From NCBI GenBank assembly GCA_017615495.1, contig JAGAAA010000013.1:1-8032 (forward strand): a stretch of DNA of 8,032 nt. Direction: 5' to 3'. Numbering within the stretch: the stretch's first letter is position 1; the number at the start of each line of letters is the position of its first letter. The translations under genes and the position numbers were made by a program. The notes under the pieces were generated by a model. The model made no database searches, was not told the origin of the DNA, and saw nothing but the letters and a program-made list of their open reading frames with translations. Source of the DNA: Clostridia bacterium. Lineage in GTDB: Bacteria > Bacillota > Clostridia > Christensenellales > CAG-1252. Below, in pieces: positions 1-6,014 of this stretch.

Positions 1-48
1 CGTATATGAAGGAATCCCTTCCCAAACTCAAATATTGGAAGAAATAGG

Positions 49-678
49 TCAAACGACGACTCTTACCACGTAATTTAAGAAGTCGTACAAACCGTGGCCG
101 AACGCAACGCCGGGGTAATGCACTTCCTTGACGTACTCTTTGGTCACGCCAAACACGAGGCCGATGCCGAAGGTGAACGCCACTTGCACCCAAGAACCGT
201 TGATGAGGTGCCACAGCCCAAACAGCGCCGCCGCCAGGATGACGCCCAAGAGCCTACATTTTGCAAAAATACCCGTGAGAACTTTTTGATAATATACCCT
301 GAAGATCAGTTCTTCCACCGGACCCACGATCAAGAAGCAGTAGAGCAGGTTGTAGAAAAGTTGCCAGAGGGTGAAGTTGATGTGCGCGCCGACGAGGGAA
401 AACCTGCACAGCGCCGGTATCCAGGCAAGGCAGAGTGACAAGATCAGCGCCACGCCCCCGCCGACGGCAAACTGCTTGGAGTTTTTCCAAAAGAAATCCA
501 CCTTGACGCCCGAAAGCTTGATGGCAATGATCGCGCTCAAGGCAAGAAGCAGATAAACGGCAACGTTTGTGCCGATGCGCAAAGATAAGATTTTGATGGA
601 AAAAGTCAGCTTGGAAAGGAAGGTCAAGCCGATGATCACGATCGTTTCAACAAGCAAAATAACAGAATTTCTTTTCAT
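49..678 (-). CDS. CPBP-family intramembrane glutamic endopeptidase (CAAX protease-like)
   Basis: This 209-residue, very hydrophobic protein carries the three signature motifs of the CPBP (CAAX protease and bacteriocin-processing) family. They are EELIFR at residues 122-127 (the EExxxR motif), FGLWH at 153-157 (FxxxH) and HGLYD at 195-199 (HxxxD/N). The remaining residues form several membrane helices (about 6-22, 37-55, 71-90, 103-120, 143-160 and 165-180). Members of the family are membrane proteases. In bacteria they are linked to peptide processing, bacteriocin self-immunity or anchoring of surface factors, but the substrate here cannot be read from sequence. The ATG at 678 is chosen because an AAGGAAA ribosome site lies five bases upstream and a promoter lies just beyond it. 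The gene is divergent from the mannosidase and has no obvious bacteriocin neighbour. The family call is firm; the physiological role is unknown. Confidence 0.9.
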   Translation of the reverse strand: MKRNSVILLVETIVIIGLTFLSKLTFSIKILSLRIGTNVAVYLLLALSAIIAIKLSGVKVDFFWKNSKQFAVGGGVALILSLCLAWIPALCRFSLVGAHINFTLWQLFYNLLYCFLIVGPVEELIFRVYYQKVLTGIFAKCRLLGVILAAALFGLWHLINGSWVQVAFTFGIGLVFGVTKEYVKEVHYPGVAFGHGLYDFLNYVVRVVV

Positions 679-704
679 ATCGGTTTCCTTTTGCGTTTTG
701 TATC

Positions 705-733
705 ATTATAGCACCGCATCGCGCCGTTTTCAA
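705..733 (-). promoter_or_regulatory. Sigma-A promoter of the CPBP protease gene
   Basis: On the minus strand, TTGAAA (733-728) and TATAAT (710-705) are separated by 17 bases, and a TGC precedes the -10 (extended -10). The -35 lies within a small palindrome, CCGTT-TTC-AACGG, at 724-736 that could act as an operator. The promoter is about 25 bases upstream of the ATG, so the leader is short. Confidence 0.85.
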
Positions 734-762
734 CGGATAAAAGCCCACCGACAGCGTTTTGA

Positions 763-791
763 TTGACACGCGCACTTGGGGTAACTATAAT
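763..791 (+). promoter_or_regulatory. Sigma-A promoter of the alpha-mannosidase gene
   Basis: A perfect TTGACA (763-768) and a perfect TATAAT (786-791) are spaced by 17 bases. The predicted start near 798 leaves a leader of about 68 bases. A small stem-loop (CGGGC 825-829 with GCCCG 835-839) sits ahead of the ribosome site, with no run of T after it, so I do not call it an attenuator. The promoter shows that translation cannot start at the upstream in-frame ATG at 759. Confidence 0.92.
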
Positions 792-866
792 ACTAATGGA
801 AAAAGTTTGCTTCTGCCGCAAATTCGGGCATTGCGCCCGGGCGAACGGAACTTTCGGAGGGTACTG

Positions 867-3800
867 ATGAAACCGGAAAACGCACATTTTAAGCCGCTTG
901 ACTTTTACCGCGAGAACGAGTGCAAGACGTTGGAAGACGTTTTGGACTTCGCAAGAGGTTTGGAGGACGCCGCCTTCCCCGTGTTGAGGAATTATTACGG
1001 GTGGGACGGCAGCGAGGAAGAGCCCCTTCCCTCGGTGGAGAAGATGAAGTCCTTCCCCATTTTCGACCCCACGGTGAAAAACGAAAAGAACATCAAAACG
1101 GGTTGGATGATGGCGGAGCTCGGCTTGCCGTATATCAGCAAGTTCTTTGACAAAAAGGACTACGGCACCTACGGGTTTACCTATTACACCGAGTTGGATC
1201 TCGATATTTACTGCGACGATCATCCGGTCGCGCTTTACTCCTATATGGGCGGGTATTTTGACCTCGGCGCCTCCCCGGACGGCAACAAGCATTACGTCTA
1301 CCTCCGCGTGGACAGCCCCAACAAAAACCCCATCGGCGACATCGCTTCCCGTTATTACCTTAACGGGTTGAAGGAAACCAACGAACGCGTCGCAAACCTT
1401 GCCAGGTCGCTTCGCGCGGGGTGCCATTTGCTTTCCACGTCCAACAGGCGCGAAAACCTTTACGTGCAGGGCGAAGTGCCCATCAACAAGTCGAGGATCT
1501 CGGCGGAGGAAAGGGCGGAACTTTCCAAGTGCGTGGTGGACGCTGCCAACTTCGTTGTCGCGGCGGTGCGTAACGACACGTTCCTGGACAAGATCGACGA
1601 GGCTCTTGCGCTTCTTAAGCCCGTGGCGGACTATGCCAAGAGGTTTACCATCCACTTTATCGGTCACTCGCACATTGACCTTGCTTGGAAATGGCGCTAC
1701 CCCGAAACTCTCGAATGCATGAAGGGCACCTTTGAAACGCAGCTTGCTTTGATGGAACGCAATCCCGAGTACGTTTACTGCGAGACCTCCGCAGTCTTGT
1801 GGAGAGATATGCGTGAAAAGTATCCCGAATTTTGGAAAAAGATCAGGGCGGCGGCGGATCGCGGTCAATTTGAGCCGCAAGGCGGTATGTGGTGCGAAAC
1901 CGACGGACAATGCGTGGGTGAGGAAAGTTGGTGCCGCCAACTCGAATTCGGACAAAGGGCGTCCCTTGACATTTTGGGCAAAAAAGCCACTTGCGCGGTG
2001 AACATCGACGCTTTCGGCTTCAACGCGGGGCTCCCCAAGATACTCAAAAAGGCGGGTTTGAATTACTTCGTGACGCAAAAAATGCGTTACAACGAAAAGA
2101 CCCTCTTCCCGTATATCCACTTTTGGTGGGAAGGTGACGACGGCAGCAAGATTTTGACCTTGCACGAATACCCCGGTCACTCTAACCACATCGAATACGA
2201 CGAGCTTGCCAAGACCGTGCGCATCCATCACCTGACGGACGGCTTCTACAACATCGCGCTTTTGTGGGGCTACGGCAACCACGGCGGCGGCCCGCAACCC
2301 GTGATGATGGACAGGATCGACGAGCTCAAAAAACAAACCGTCTTCCCCAACATCAAGTTCTGCGGTTTGACGGAATGGTACAAGATCCTCACTTCCACCG
2401 AAGATCTTTCCACCTTGCCGACGGTCAAAAACGAGCTCTATTTGGAAACGCACCAAAAGACCTATACCGTGCAGGCAAAAACAAAGTTTTTGAACCGCGA
2501 ATGCGAGCGCGCTCTTCTCAATTGCGAAAGCTTGCAAGCCGCCACGGGCGACTATCAGGATTTGACCAAGGCGTGGGAGAAGCAACTCTTCGCGCAATTC
2601 CACGACATCCTCGCCGGCACCTCGATGCTCAAGGTTTACCTTGACCTTTACGAAGAGTACGACAAGGCGTTTGAGATCATTTCCGCCGCCGACAAAAACT
2701 GCGCGGTAAAAGCCCTTGGCGCAGGGAACGAAATTTACGTTTTCAACCCCGTTTCCGTCAAGGCGGATACCCCCATCGTCATTGACAAAGCGCCCGAAAA
2801 GGAATGCGGCTACGTTTTGGATTCCGAGGGCAACGAGTACGCTTATCAAAAGACCGCAGACAACAAAACGGCGGTTTACCTAAACGAGCTCAAGCCTTAT
2901 TCCTTCAACAAACTGACCTTCACGGAGGGAAGCCCGAAGAGCAACGTTTCCGTTAACGGAAACACCGTGGACAACGGCGTGTTGAAAGCGGAGTTTGACC
3001 CCGAAAAGGGCGTGATCAAATCCTTGATCTTTGACGGAAAGGAATTCAGCGGCGGTCAGATCGGCAACTTTAAGGTGCTGGAAGATACCAGAAGCCGCGA
3101 CTACGATTCGTGGAACTTCGGCTTCACCGGCAAGGAATGGGATTTTAAGTGCTTCGACTTTGAAGTCGTGGAGCAGGGTCCCGTCAGAGTTGTGGTCAGA
3201 GCAAAATATTCCTTTGGAATATGGACGGAGAAAAAGCCGTACTTCGGCACCTATCTCTGGCACACCCCTGCGGTGGATTACCCGACCAGCTTCCTGACGC
3301 AGGACTTCATCTTCTATGCCGGCGACCCGATGATCCGTTGCGTGCTCAACGCCGATTGGTGGGAGAACGGCAAGGACGTAAAACTCTCGGCGGAAACCGG
3401 CGTTCACGGCCCCCGCGCCTTCTACAAAGTGCCCTTCGGCAGGTTGGAGCGCCCGGTCACGAGAAACACGCCGTACGAGCAAGCTCGTTTTGAAGTGCCC
3501 GCCATCACCTATTCCGACCTCGTGGGCGACGACGGCTATTCCTTCGCGCTTCTCAACCGCTCCAAGCACGGCTACGACGTTTTAAACAGCAGGGTGAGGC
3601 TCACGCTTCTTACTTCCCCCACCGGCTCGGACGTGGGCAAGGTGCCCGATTCGACAGCGGATAGGGGCAAGCATACCATTGAATACGCCTTCTTGCCGCA
3701 CAAGAACAGCTTTGACATCGACAACCTTGCTATGGCTTACGAAAGGGGCTCCATGACCTTCACGGGAAGCGACGCTCCCACCGTGGCGCTTGGCAAGACG

Positions 3801-3917
3801 CTTCTTGAAAGCTCGGACGACAAAAAGACTATCACAAGCGTCCGCCTCCTCCCCGACGGCAAGCGTTTCTACAGGACCCTCGCCAAGGACGGCAAACTCG
3901 GCGAGATCGTCAAGTAG
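867..3917 (+). CDS. GH38 alpha-mannosidase (class II, cytoplasmic)
   Basis: This 1016-residue enzyme is a glycoside hydrolase family 38 alpha-mannosidase, which removes alpha-linked mannose with retention of configuration using a metal, usually zinc. The catalytic domain begins near residue 263. HSHID at 267-271 supplies metal-binding His and Asp. The motif NIDAFG at 379-384 places the predicted nucleophile at Asp381. The middle helical domain contains ELYLETHQ (523-530) and QFHDILAGTS (577-586), both typical of the family. The rest, from about residue 640, is the C-terminal beta-rich region. Its length of about 1000 residues is normal for bacterial members. There is no signal peptide, so it should act in the cytoplasm on imported mannosides or glycan fragments. 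The ATG at 867 is chosen because CGGAGG (855-860) lies six bases upstream and the promoter lies at 763-791. There is no adjacent transporter or sugar regulator, so the exact substrate is open. A terminator follows directly. Confidence 0.95.
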   Translation: MKPENAHFKPLDFYRENECKTLEDVLDFARGLEDAAFPVLRNYYGWDGSEEEPLPSVEKMKSFPIFDPTVKNEKNIKTGWMMAELGLPYISKFFDKKDYGTYGFTYYTELDLDIYCDDHPVALYSYMGGYFDLGASPDGNKHYVYLRVDSPNKNPIGDIASRYYLNGLKETNERVANLARSLRAGCHLLSTSNRRENLYVQGEVPINKSRISAEERAELSKCVVDAANFVVAAVRNDTFLDKIDEALALLKPVADYAKRFTIHFIGHSHIDLAWKWRYPETLECMKGTFETQLALMERNPEYVYCETSAVLWRDMREKYPEFWKKIRAAADRGQFEPQGGMWCETDGQCVGEESWCRQLEFGQRASLDILGKKATCAVNIDAFGFNAGLPKILKKAGLNYFVTQKMRYNEKTLFPYIHFWWEGDDGSKILTLHEYPGHSNHIEYDELAKTVRIHHLTDGFYNIALLWGYGNHGGGPQPVMMDRIDELKKQTVFPNIKFCGLTEWYKILTSTEDLSTLPTVKNELYLETHQKTYTVQAKTKFLNRECERALLNCESLQAATGDYQDLTKAWEKQLFAQFHDILAGTSMLKVYLDLYEEYDKAFEIISAADKNCAVKALGAGNEIYVFNPVSVKADTPIVIDKAPEKECGYVLDSEGNEYAYQKTADNKTAVYLNELKPYSFNKLTFTEGSPKSNVSVNGNTVDNGVLKAEFDPEKGVIKSLIFDGKEFSGGQIGNFKVLEDTRSRDYDSWNFGFTGKEWDFKCFDFEVVEQGPVRVVVRAKYSFGIWTEKKPYFGTYLWHTPAVDYPTSFLTQDFIFYAGDPMIRCVLNADWWENGKDVKLSAETGVHGPRAFYKVPFGRLERPVTRNTPYEQARFEVPAITYSDLVGDDGYSFALLNRSKHGYDVLNSRVRLTLLTSPTGSDVGKVPDSTADRGKHTIEYAFLPHKNSFDIDNLAMAYERGSMTFTGSDAPTVALGKTLLESSDDKKTITSVRLLPDGKRFYRTLAKDGKLGEIVK

Positions 3918-3943
3918 GGCGGAGAAAAGGAATACGAAAAAAA

Positions 3944-3967
3944 GGCACTCAACTGAGTGCCTTTTTT
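3944..3967. terminator. Bidirectional intrinsic terminator after the mannosidase gene
   Basis: A 7-bp stem (GGCACTC 3944-3950 with GAGTGCC 3955-3961) and an AACT loop are followed by six T, and a run of seven A precedes the stem. It therefore works as a terminator on the plus strand for the mannosidase gene. On the minus strand it could stop read-through from the tRNA region. Confidence 0.93.
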
Positions 3968-3996
3968 AACGCTCTCGTTCAAATCCTGCCGTTAAG
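3966..3996 (-). repeat. 31-bp repeat, copy 1 (contains an antisense tRNA T-arm-like sequence)
   Basis: This 31-bp sequence is identical to the one at 4156-4186. It has inverted ends (TTAACG and CGTTAA). Its core on the plus strand, 3977-3990, reads GTTCAAATCCTGCC, the same T-loop and 3' T-stem sequence as the initiator tRNA encoded on the minus strand nearby. On the minus transcript it would be antisense to that tRNA arm. Function unknown; the copy pair and internal symmetry are seen directly. Confidence 0.85.
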
Positions 3997-3999
3997 GGC

Positions 4000-4031
4000 A
4001 AAAAAAGAACGCATCTTTTAGATGCGCTCTT
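4000..4031 (-). terminator. Terminator of the truncated second tRNA
   Basis: On the minus strand a long stem (4031-4020 with 4016-4005, one G-U pair, loop of three) is followed by a T run, the complement of A at 4000-4006. It lies just after the encoded CCA of the tRNA remnant at 4037-4056. This mirrors the tRNA-terminator order of the intact gene, but with a different stem sequence. Confidence 0.85.
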
Positions 4032-4036
4032 GCAAA

Positions 4037-4056
4037 TGGTTGCGGGGGCAGATTTG
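4037..4056 (-). pseudogene. Truncated tRNA 3' end (initiator tRNA-Met remnant)
   Basis: Read on the minus strand, this 20-base piece contains part of the T-loop, the T-stem, the acceptor strand CCCCGCA and the encoded ACCA end. It matches the 3' end of the intact tRNA at 4222-4300 except for one missing C. No matching 5' half (acceptor CGCGGGG, D arm or anticodon) is found in the 100 bases upstream. It therefore looks like the remains of a second copy, still followed by its own terminator. Confidence 0.75.
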
Positions 4057-4068
4057 CGCTTGCTCCTC

Positions 4069-4137
4069 GCGAAGGATGGCGTTTTTGTTAAGTATCTCCT
4101 TCGCTCGGAGCTTCGGTCAGCCGCTGAAAAACGCGCC
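4069..4137. repeat. Structured spacer with overlapping inverted repeats
   Basis: The spacer between the tRNA remnant and repeat copy 2 holds an exact 8-bp inverted repeat (GCGAAGGA 4069-4076 with TCCTTCGC 4097-4104). A second exact 8-bp pair (GCGTTTTT 4079-4086 with AAAAACGC 4127-4134) overlaps it, so the two foldings would compete. No open reading frame here is convincing. It could be part of a dispersed intergenic repeat or an untranslated structured RNA; neither can be decided without a genome search. Confidence 0.5.
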
Positions 4138-4155
4138 AAGCCGAGGCGCCTTTTC

Positions 4156-4186
4156 TTAACGCTCTCGTTCAAATCCTGCCGTTAAG
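4156..4186 (-). repeat. 31-bp repeat, copy 2
   Basis: Exact second copy of the 31-bp repeat at 3966-3996, displaced by 190 bp. The segment 4167-4180 forms a perfect 14-bp inverted repeat with 4232-4245, which encodes the T-arm of the tRNA gene. Here the inverted ends extend to seven bases (CTTAACG 4155-4161, CGTTAAG 4180-4186). Confidence 0.85.
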
Positions 4187-4190
4187 TAAT

Positions 4191-4217
4191 AAAAAAGCCC
4201 GCCTTAAAGGCGAGCTT
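4191..4217 (-). terminator. Intrinsic terminator of the tRNA-Met gene
   Basis: On the minus strand, an 8-bp stem (4215-4208 with 4204-4197, one G-U pair, extendable by two A-T pairs) is followed by six T (complement of A at 4191-4196). It begins about five bases after the encoded CCA, as expected for a single-gene tRNA transcript. Confidence 0.92.
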
Positions 4218-4221
4218 CTAA

Positions 4222-4300
4222 TGGTTGCGGGGGCAGGATTTGAACCATACGACCTTCGGGTTATGGGCCCGACGAGCTGACCAGACTGCTCCACCCCGCG
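4222..4300 (-). tRNA. Initiator tRNA-Met(CAT), with unusual loop and T-stem
   Basis: The minus strand folds as a tRNA with acceptor CGCGGGG/CCCCGCA, an encoded ACCA end, D-stem GAGC/GCTC, anticodon stem TCGGG/CCCGA, anticodon CAT and T-loop TTCAAAT. The initiator hallmarks are all present: the C1-A72 mismatch, A11-U24 in the D-stem, and three G-C pairs at the base of the anticodon stem. Its task would be to carry formylmethionine to the start codon. Three things are odd. The base before the anticodon is C, not the near-universal U33. The T-stem 5' strand has six bases (GTATGG) against five (CCTGC), leaving one bulged base. The D-loop has one more base than in E. coli. The gene is therefore 79 bases long rather than the usual 77. 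With its own promoter and terminator it looks expressed, but it may be a degenerating copy or carry a sequencing error. Confidence 0.88.
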
Positions 4301-4312
4301 ACGAACAAAGAT

Positions 4313-4342
4313 ATAATACCCTGTATCGGAAAGGGTTGTCAA
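4313..4342 (-). promoter_or_regulatory. Promoter of the tRNA-Met gene
   Basis: On the minus strand, TTGACA (4342-4337) and TATTAT (4318-4313) are separated by 18 bases. The -10 ends 12 bases before the first tRNA base, so the primary transcript would have only a 5-6 base leader. This fits a tRNA promoter. Confidence 0.85.
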
Positions 4343-4396
4343 GGAGAAAAGAGCAGTTTTTGCCGCTTTTTCGCTTTTTGTGAAGAATGCGCCTAA

Positions 4397-5191
4397 TTAA
4401 TTCTTGTAATAACAGTCGCTTGTGATAAAATCCACCTTAAGCCTGCGCATTTTGGCGCGGTACCAATCGCCGTTTATCGTCCAAACGTTTACCTTAAGGT
4501 CCTTTTCGTGGAACTTTTCAACGAGTTTTTTGTTGACGACGTTGAATTTTACGTCGATGGAAACGCCGTCCTCGAGGCATTTGTCAAACGTCGGGTCGTC
4601 CTTGGTATCGGAAAGATATTGGAGAGAGACGCCGGGCGCGATCACGCGGAGCGCGGAGAGGTTGGAATAGTCAAAGGAGATGAAACAGCACTTTTCGCGC
4701 GAGTGATGCAAGTCCACGATGGTAAGCAACCGGAGGAGCTCCGCATCGGAACAGGCGGTTTTGAGCTCGATGACCGCAACTTTGTCGCCGTAGGCGCAAA
4801 GGTCAAGATACTCCGTGAAAGGGCAGAGGTAAACGAGGTCGGAAGTTTGCTTGTTCTCGAGGGGCTTGGCGCGCAAGGTGGCGTAATCGTTTTCCAACAC
4901 GGAAAGCTCCGTGCCGTCCGCGTACTTTACCGTAGCGTCGTGGTTGCAGACCGCGATGCCGTCCTTGGTGAAGCGGATGTCCGTTTCGATGCCCCAAAAA
5001 TCCTTGTTCGTGGCGGCGGCAAAGGCGAGAGGAGTGTTGGGCGGATTGTTTGCGCTATATCCGCGATGCGCGACGTATAAAGGATTGCTCATAGGGGAAA
5101 AAAATACGACGCCCACAAAGACGCCCGCGCCAATTAGGAACAGCGCGAATACCGCGATGGAACAGATCAATATCTTTTTGCGTTTTGCCAT
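4397..5191 (-). CDS. Membrane-anchored glycerophosphodiester phosphodiesterase (GDPD family)
   Basis: This 264-residue protein hydrolyses glycerophosphodiesters to glycerol-3-phosphate and an alcohol, by family. Residues 7-31 form one membrane helix after a basic start (MAKRKK), with no convincing lipobox, so the catalytic domain should face outward. The motifs are in order: HRG at 42-44 (first catalytic His), ETD at 69-71 (metal-binding Glu69 and Asp71), HD at 84-85 (second catalytic His), IELK at 141-144 (third metal ligand Glu142), and WTIN at 237-240. The usual PENT motif after HRG reads PPNT here (50-53), so its Glu is missing; the core catalytic residues are intact. The ATG at 5191 is supported by GAGGTGG just upstream and a consensus promoter. 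Possible roles are phospholipid head-group or teichoic acid turnover and phosphate salvage. No transporter or glycerol kinase is adjacent. Confidence 0.92.
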   Translation of the reverse strand: MAKRKKILICSIAVFALFLIGAGVFVGVVFFSPMSNPLYVAHRGYSANNPPNTPLAFAAATNKDFWGIETDIRFTKDGIAVCNHDATVKYADGTELSVLENDYATLRAKPLENKQTSDLVYLCPFTEYLDLCAYGDKVAVIELKTACSDAELLRLLTIVDLHHSREKCCFISFDYSNLSALRVIAPGVSLQYLSDTKDDPTFDKCLEDGVSIDVKFNVVNKKLVEKFHEKDLKVNVWTINGDWYRAKMRRLKVDFITSDCYYKN

Positions 5192-5208
5192 TTTGCCACC
5201 TCGATTTC

Positions 5209-5237
5209 ATTATAGCGTAGGGTTTCGCCTTCGTCAA
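5209..5237 (-). promoter_or_regulatory. Sigma-A promoter of the phosphodiesterase gene
   Basis: On the minus strand, TTGACG (5237-5232) and TATAAT (5214-5209) are spaced by 17 bases. The promoter sits between the terminator of the upstream gene and the GAGGTGG ribosome site, so the phosphodiesterase is transcribed independently. Confidence 0.9.
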
Positions 5238-5240
5238 GAT

Positions 5241-5270
5241 AGAAAAGCGCCCGACTTCTGTCAGGCGCTT
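5241..5270 (-). terminator. Intrinsic terminator of the unknown membrane-protein gene
   Basis: An 11-bp stem (5270-5260 with 5255-5245, one G-U pair) with a four-base loop follows the stop codon by about ten bases. The T run after it is short (TTTTCT, partly in the stem). Its end almost touches the phosphodiesterase -35 box, so some read-through is possible. Confidence 0.8.
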
Positions 5271-5279
5271 GTTCTTTTA

Positions 5280-5954
5280 TTAGATGATCCCCAGCGGTAT
5301 CAAAATCGCAAGGAGCAGGACGTTTAGCCCAATTAGGGAGAACAAGAATATCTTCTTTGGCTTGGGGCTCATCTTTGGCACGTAGTTGCTTGCCAGGAAG
5401 AAGGGCACGTAAGTGGTGATGAACACCGGCAGCACGCCCCACCATTTGTAAACCCAAATGAAGGAGCCGTTTTCGGTGCCGGCAAGGAAGGATTCGATCA
5501 AAGCGAACAACAACGCCATCCCGACAGCCGTGGCTAAGCGCTTTGAAATGCGGAACTTGCCCTTTTGGAAGATGATCTTATCCGGGTCGTCCCCCATCAT
5601 CTTGTACGAAATGATGCCCGCCAAAAGGAACATCATGGAAAGCTCCCACGAAACGCCTATAAGCAATATGAAGGTGGTGCTTTCGGGCGAAACGCACCAC
5701 AGCGGGGCGCCGGACGCCTTGCAGATGATGGCGTTTGTTATCTCGTAAAGCCAATGCACGGAGTAAAGCGCAAAGCCCGCAACGACGGTGTCGTAGTTTT
5801 TGTTTTTGATCTCCGTCCAATAGACGTAAAAAACCACCGCGAGGAAAAAGATAAAAGTCCAATTGAAATTTGCGGTGTCCCTAACGTGTTCCAAGGCGTG
5901 CGCAACTTGCGCTCTCGCTTGGTCGCTGCTGGGCCCAAAGAAAACAAAATGCAT
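5280..5954 (-). CDS. Unrecognised polytopic membrane protein
   Basis: I do not recognise this 224-residue protein. It has an N-terminal soluble stretch of about 30 residues, then about six predicted membrane helices (roughly 31-47, 54-76, 93-116, 139-157, 168-189 and 202-222). Basic residues in the loop at 131-139 and at 197-201 suggest these are cytoplasmic. Several charged or polar residues sit in or beside helices (Glu71, Glu91, Glu104, Glu154), which hints at a transport, sensing or enzymatic role rather than simple anchoring, but no known motif is visible. An open frame extends upstream to 6071. The ATG at 5954 is preferred because AAGGAGGG lies about nine bases upstream and the promoter lies at 5985-6014, inside the longer frame. 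The gene is divergent from the histidine kinase gene and shares its control region, which makes a functional link plausible but unproven. Confidence 0.75.
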   Translation of the reverse strand: MHFVFFGPSSDQARAQVAHALEHVRDTANFNWTFIFFLAVVFYVYWTEIKNKNYDTVVAGFALYSVHWLYEITNAIICKASGAPLWCVSPESTTFILLIGVSWELSMMFLLAGIISYKMMGDDPDKIIFQKGKFRISKRLATAVGMALLFALIESFLAGTENGSFIWVYKWWGVLPVFITTYVPFFLASNYVPKMSPKPKKIFLFSLIGLNVLLLAILIPLGII

Positions 5955-5984
5955 AAGCCCCTCCCTCCTTTTCTTTGTAAATAC

Positions 5985-6014
5985 ATTATACCGCCCGCGA
6001 TAAAATGGTGTCAA
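5985..6014 (-). promoter_or_regulatory. Sigma-A promoter of the unknown membrane-protein gene
   Basis: On the minus strand, a perfect TTGACA (6014-6009) and a perfect TATAAT (5990-5985) are separated by 18 bases. One arm of a 10-bp inverted repeat (5992-6001) lies in the spacer, so a protein bound there would block RNA polymerase. Confidence 0.9.

Noticed and set aside
8..21. Small hairpin GAAGG/CCTTC downstream of the CPBP gene
   Set aside because: Five base pairs and no T run on the minus strand; not supportable as a terminator. Nothing else is seen in positions 1-48.
798..866. Mannosidase leader as a riboswitch or attenuator
   Set aside because: Only a short stem-loop (825-839) is visible, with no T run and no known aptamer pattern in about 68 bases.
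675..2849. Open frame of 724 codons antisense to the mannosidase gene
   Set aside because: It lies wholly opposite a clear GH38 gene, its translation shows no domain, and it arises from the codon bias of the sense gene.
3966..4172. 68-codon minus-strand open frame with a TTG start
   Set aside because: Its start and stop both fall in the two copies of the 31-bp repeat, and it runs through a terminator and the tRNA remnant. It is tRNA-derived non-coding sequence read as protein, with no ribosome site.
3966..4186. CRISPR array
   Set aside because: Only two repeat copies, a spacing far too large (159 bases between copies), and the repeat core matches a tRNA arm.
4340..4396. Possible terminator after the phosphodiesterase gene
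   Set aside because: On the minus strand only a five-pair stem with a G-U pair (AGCGG/CTGCT) precedes a short T run. This is too weak to call.
4508..5080. 190-codon plus-strand open frame within the phosphodiesterase gene
   Set aside because: It is antisense to a gene with all GDPD motifs and lacks its own signals.
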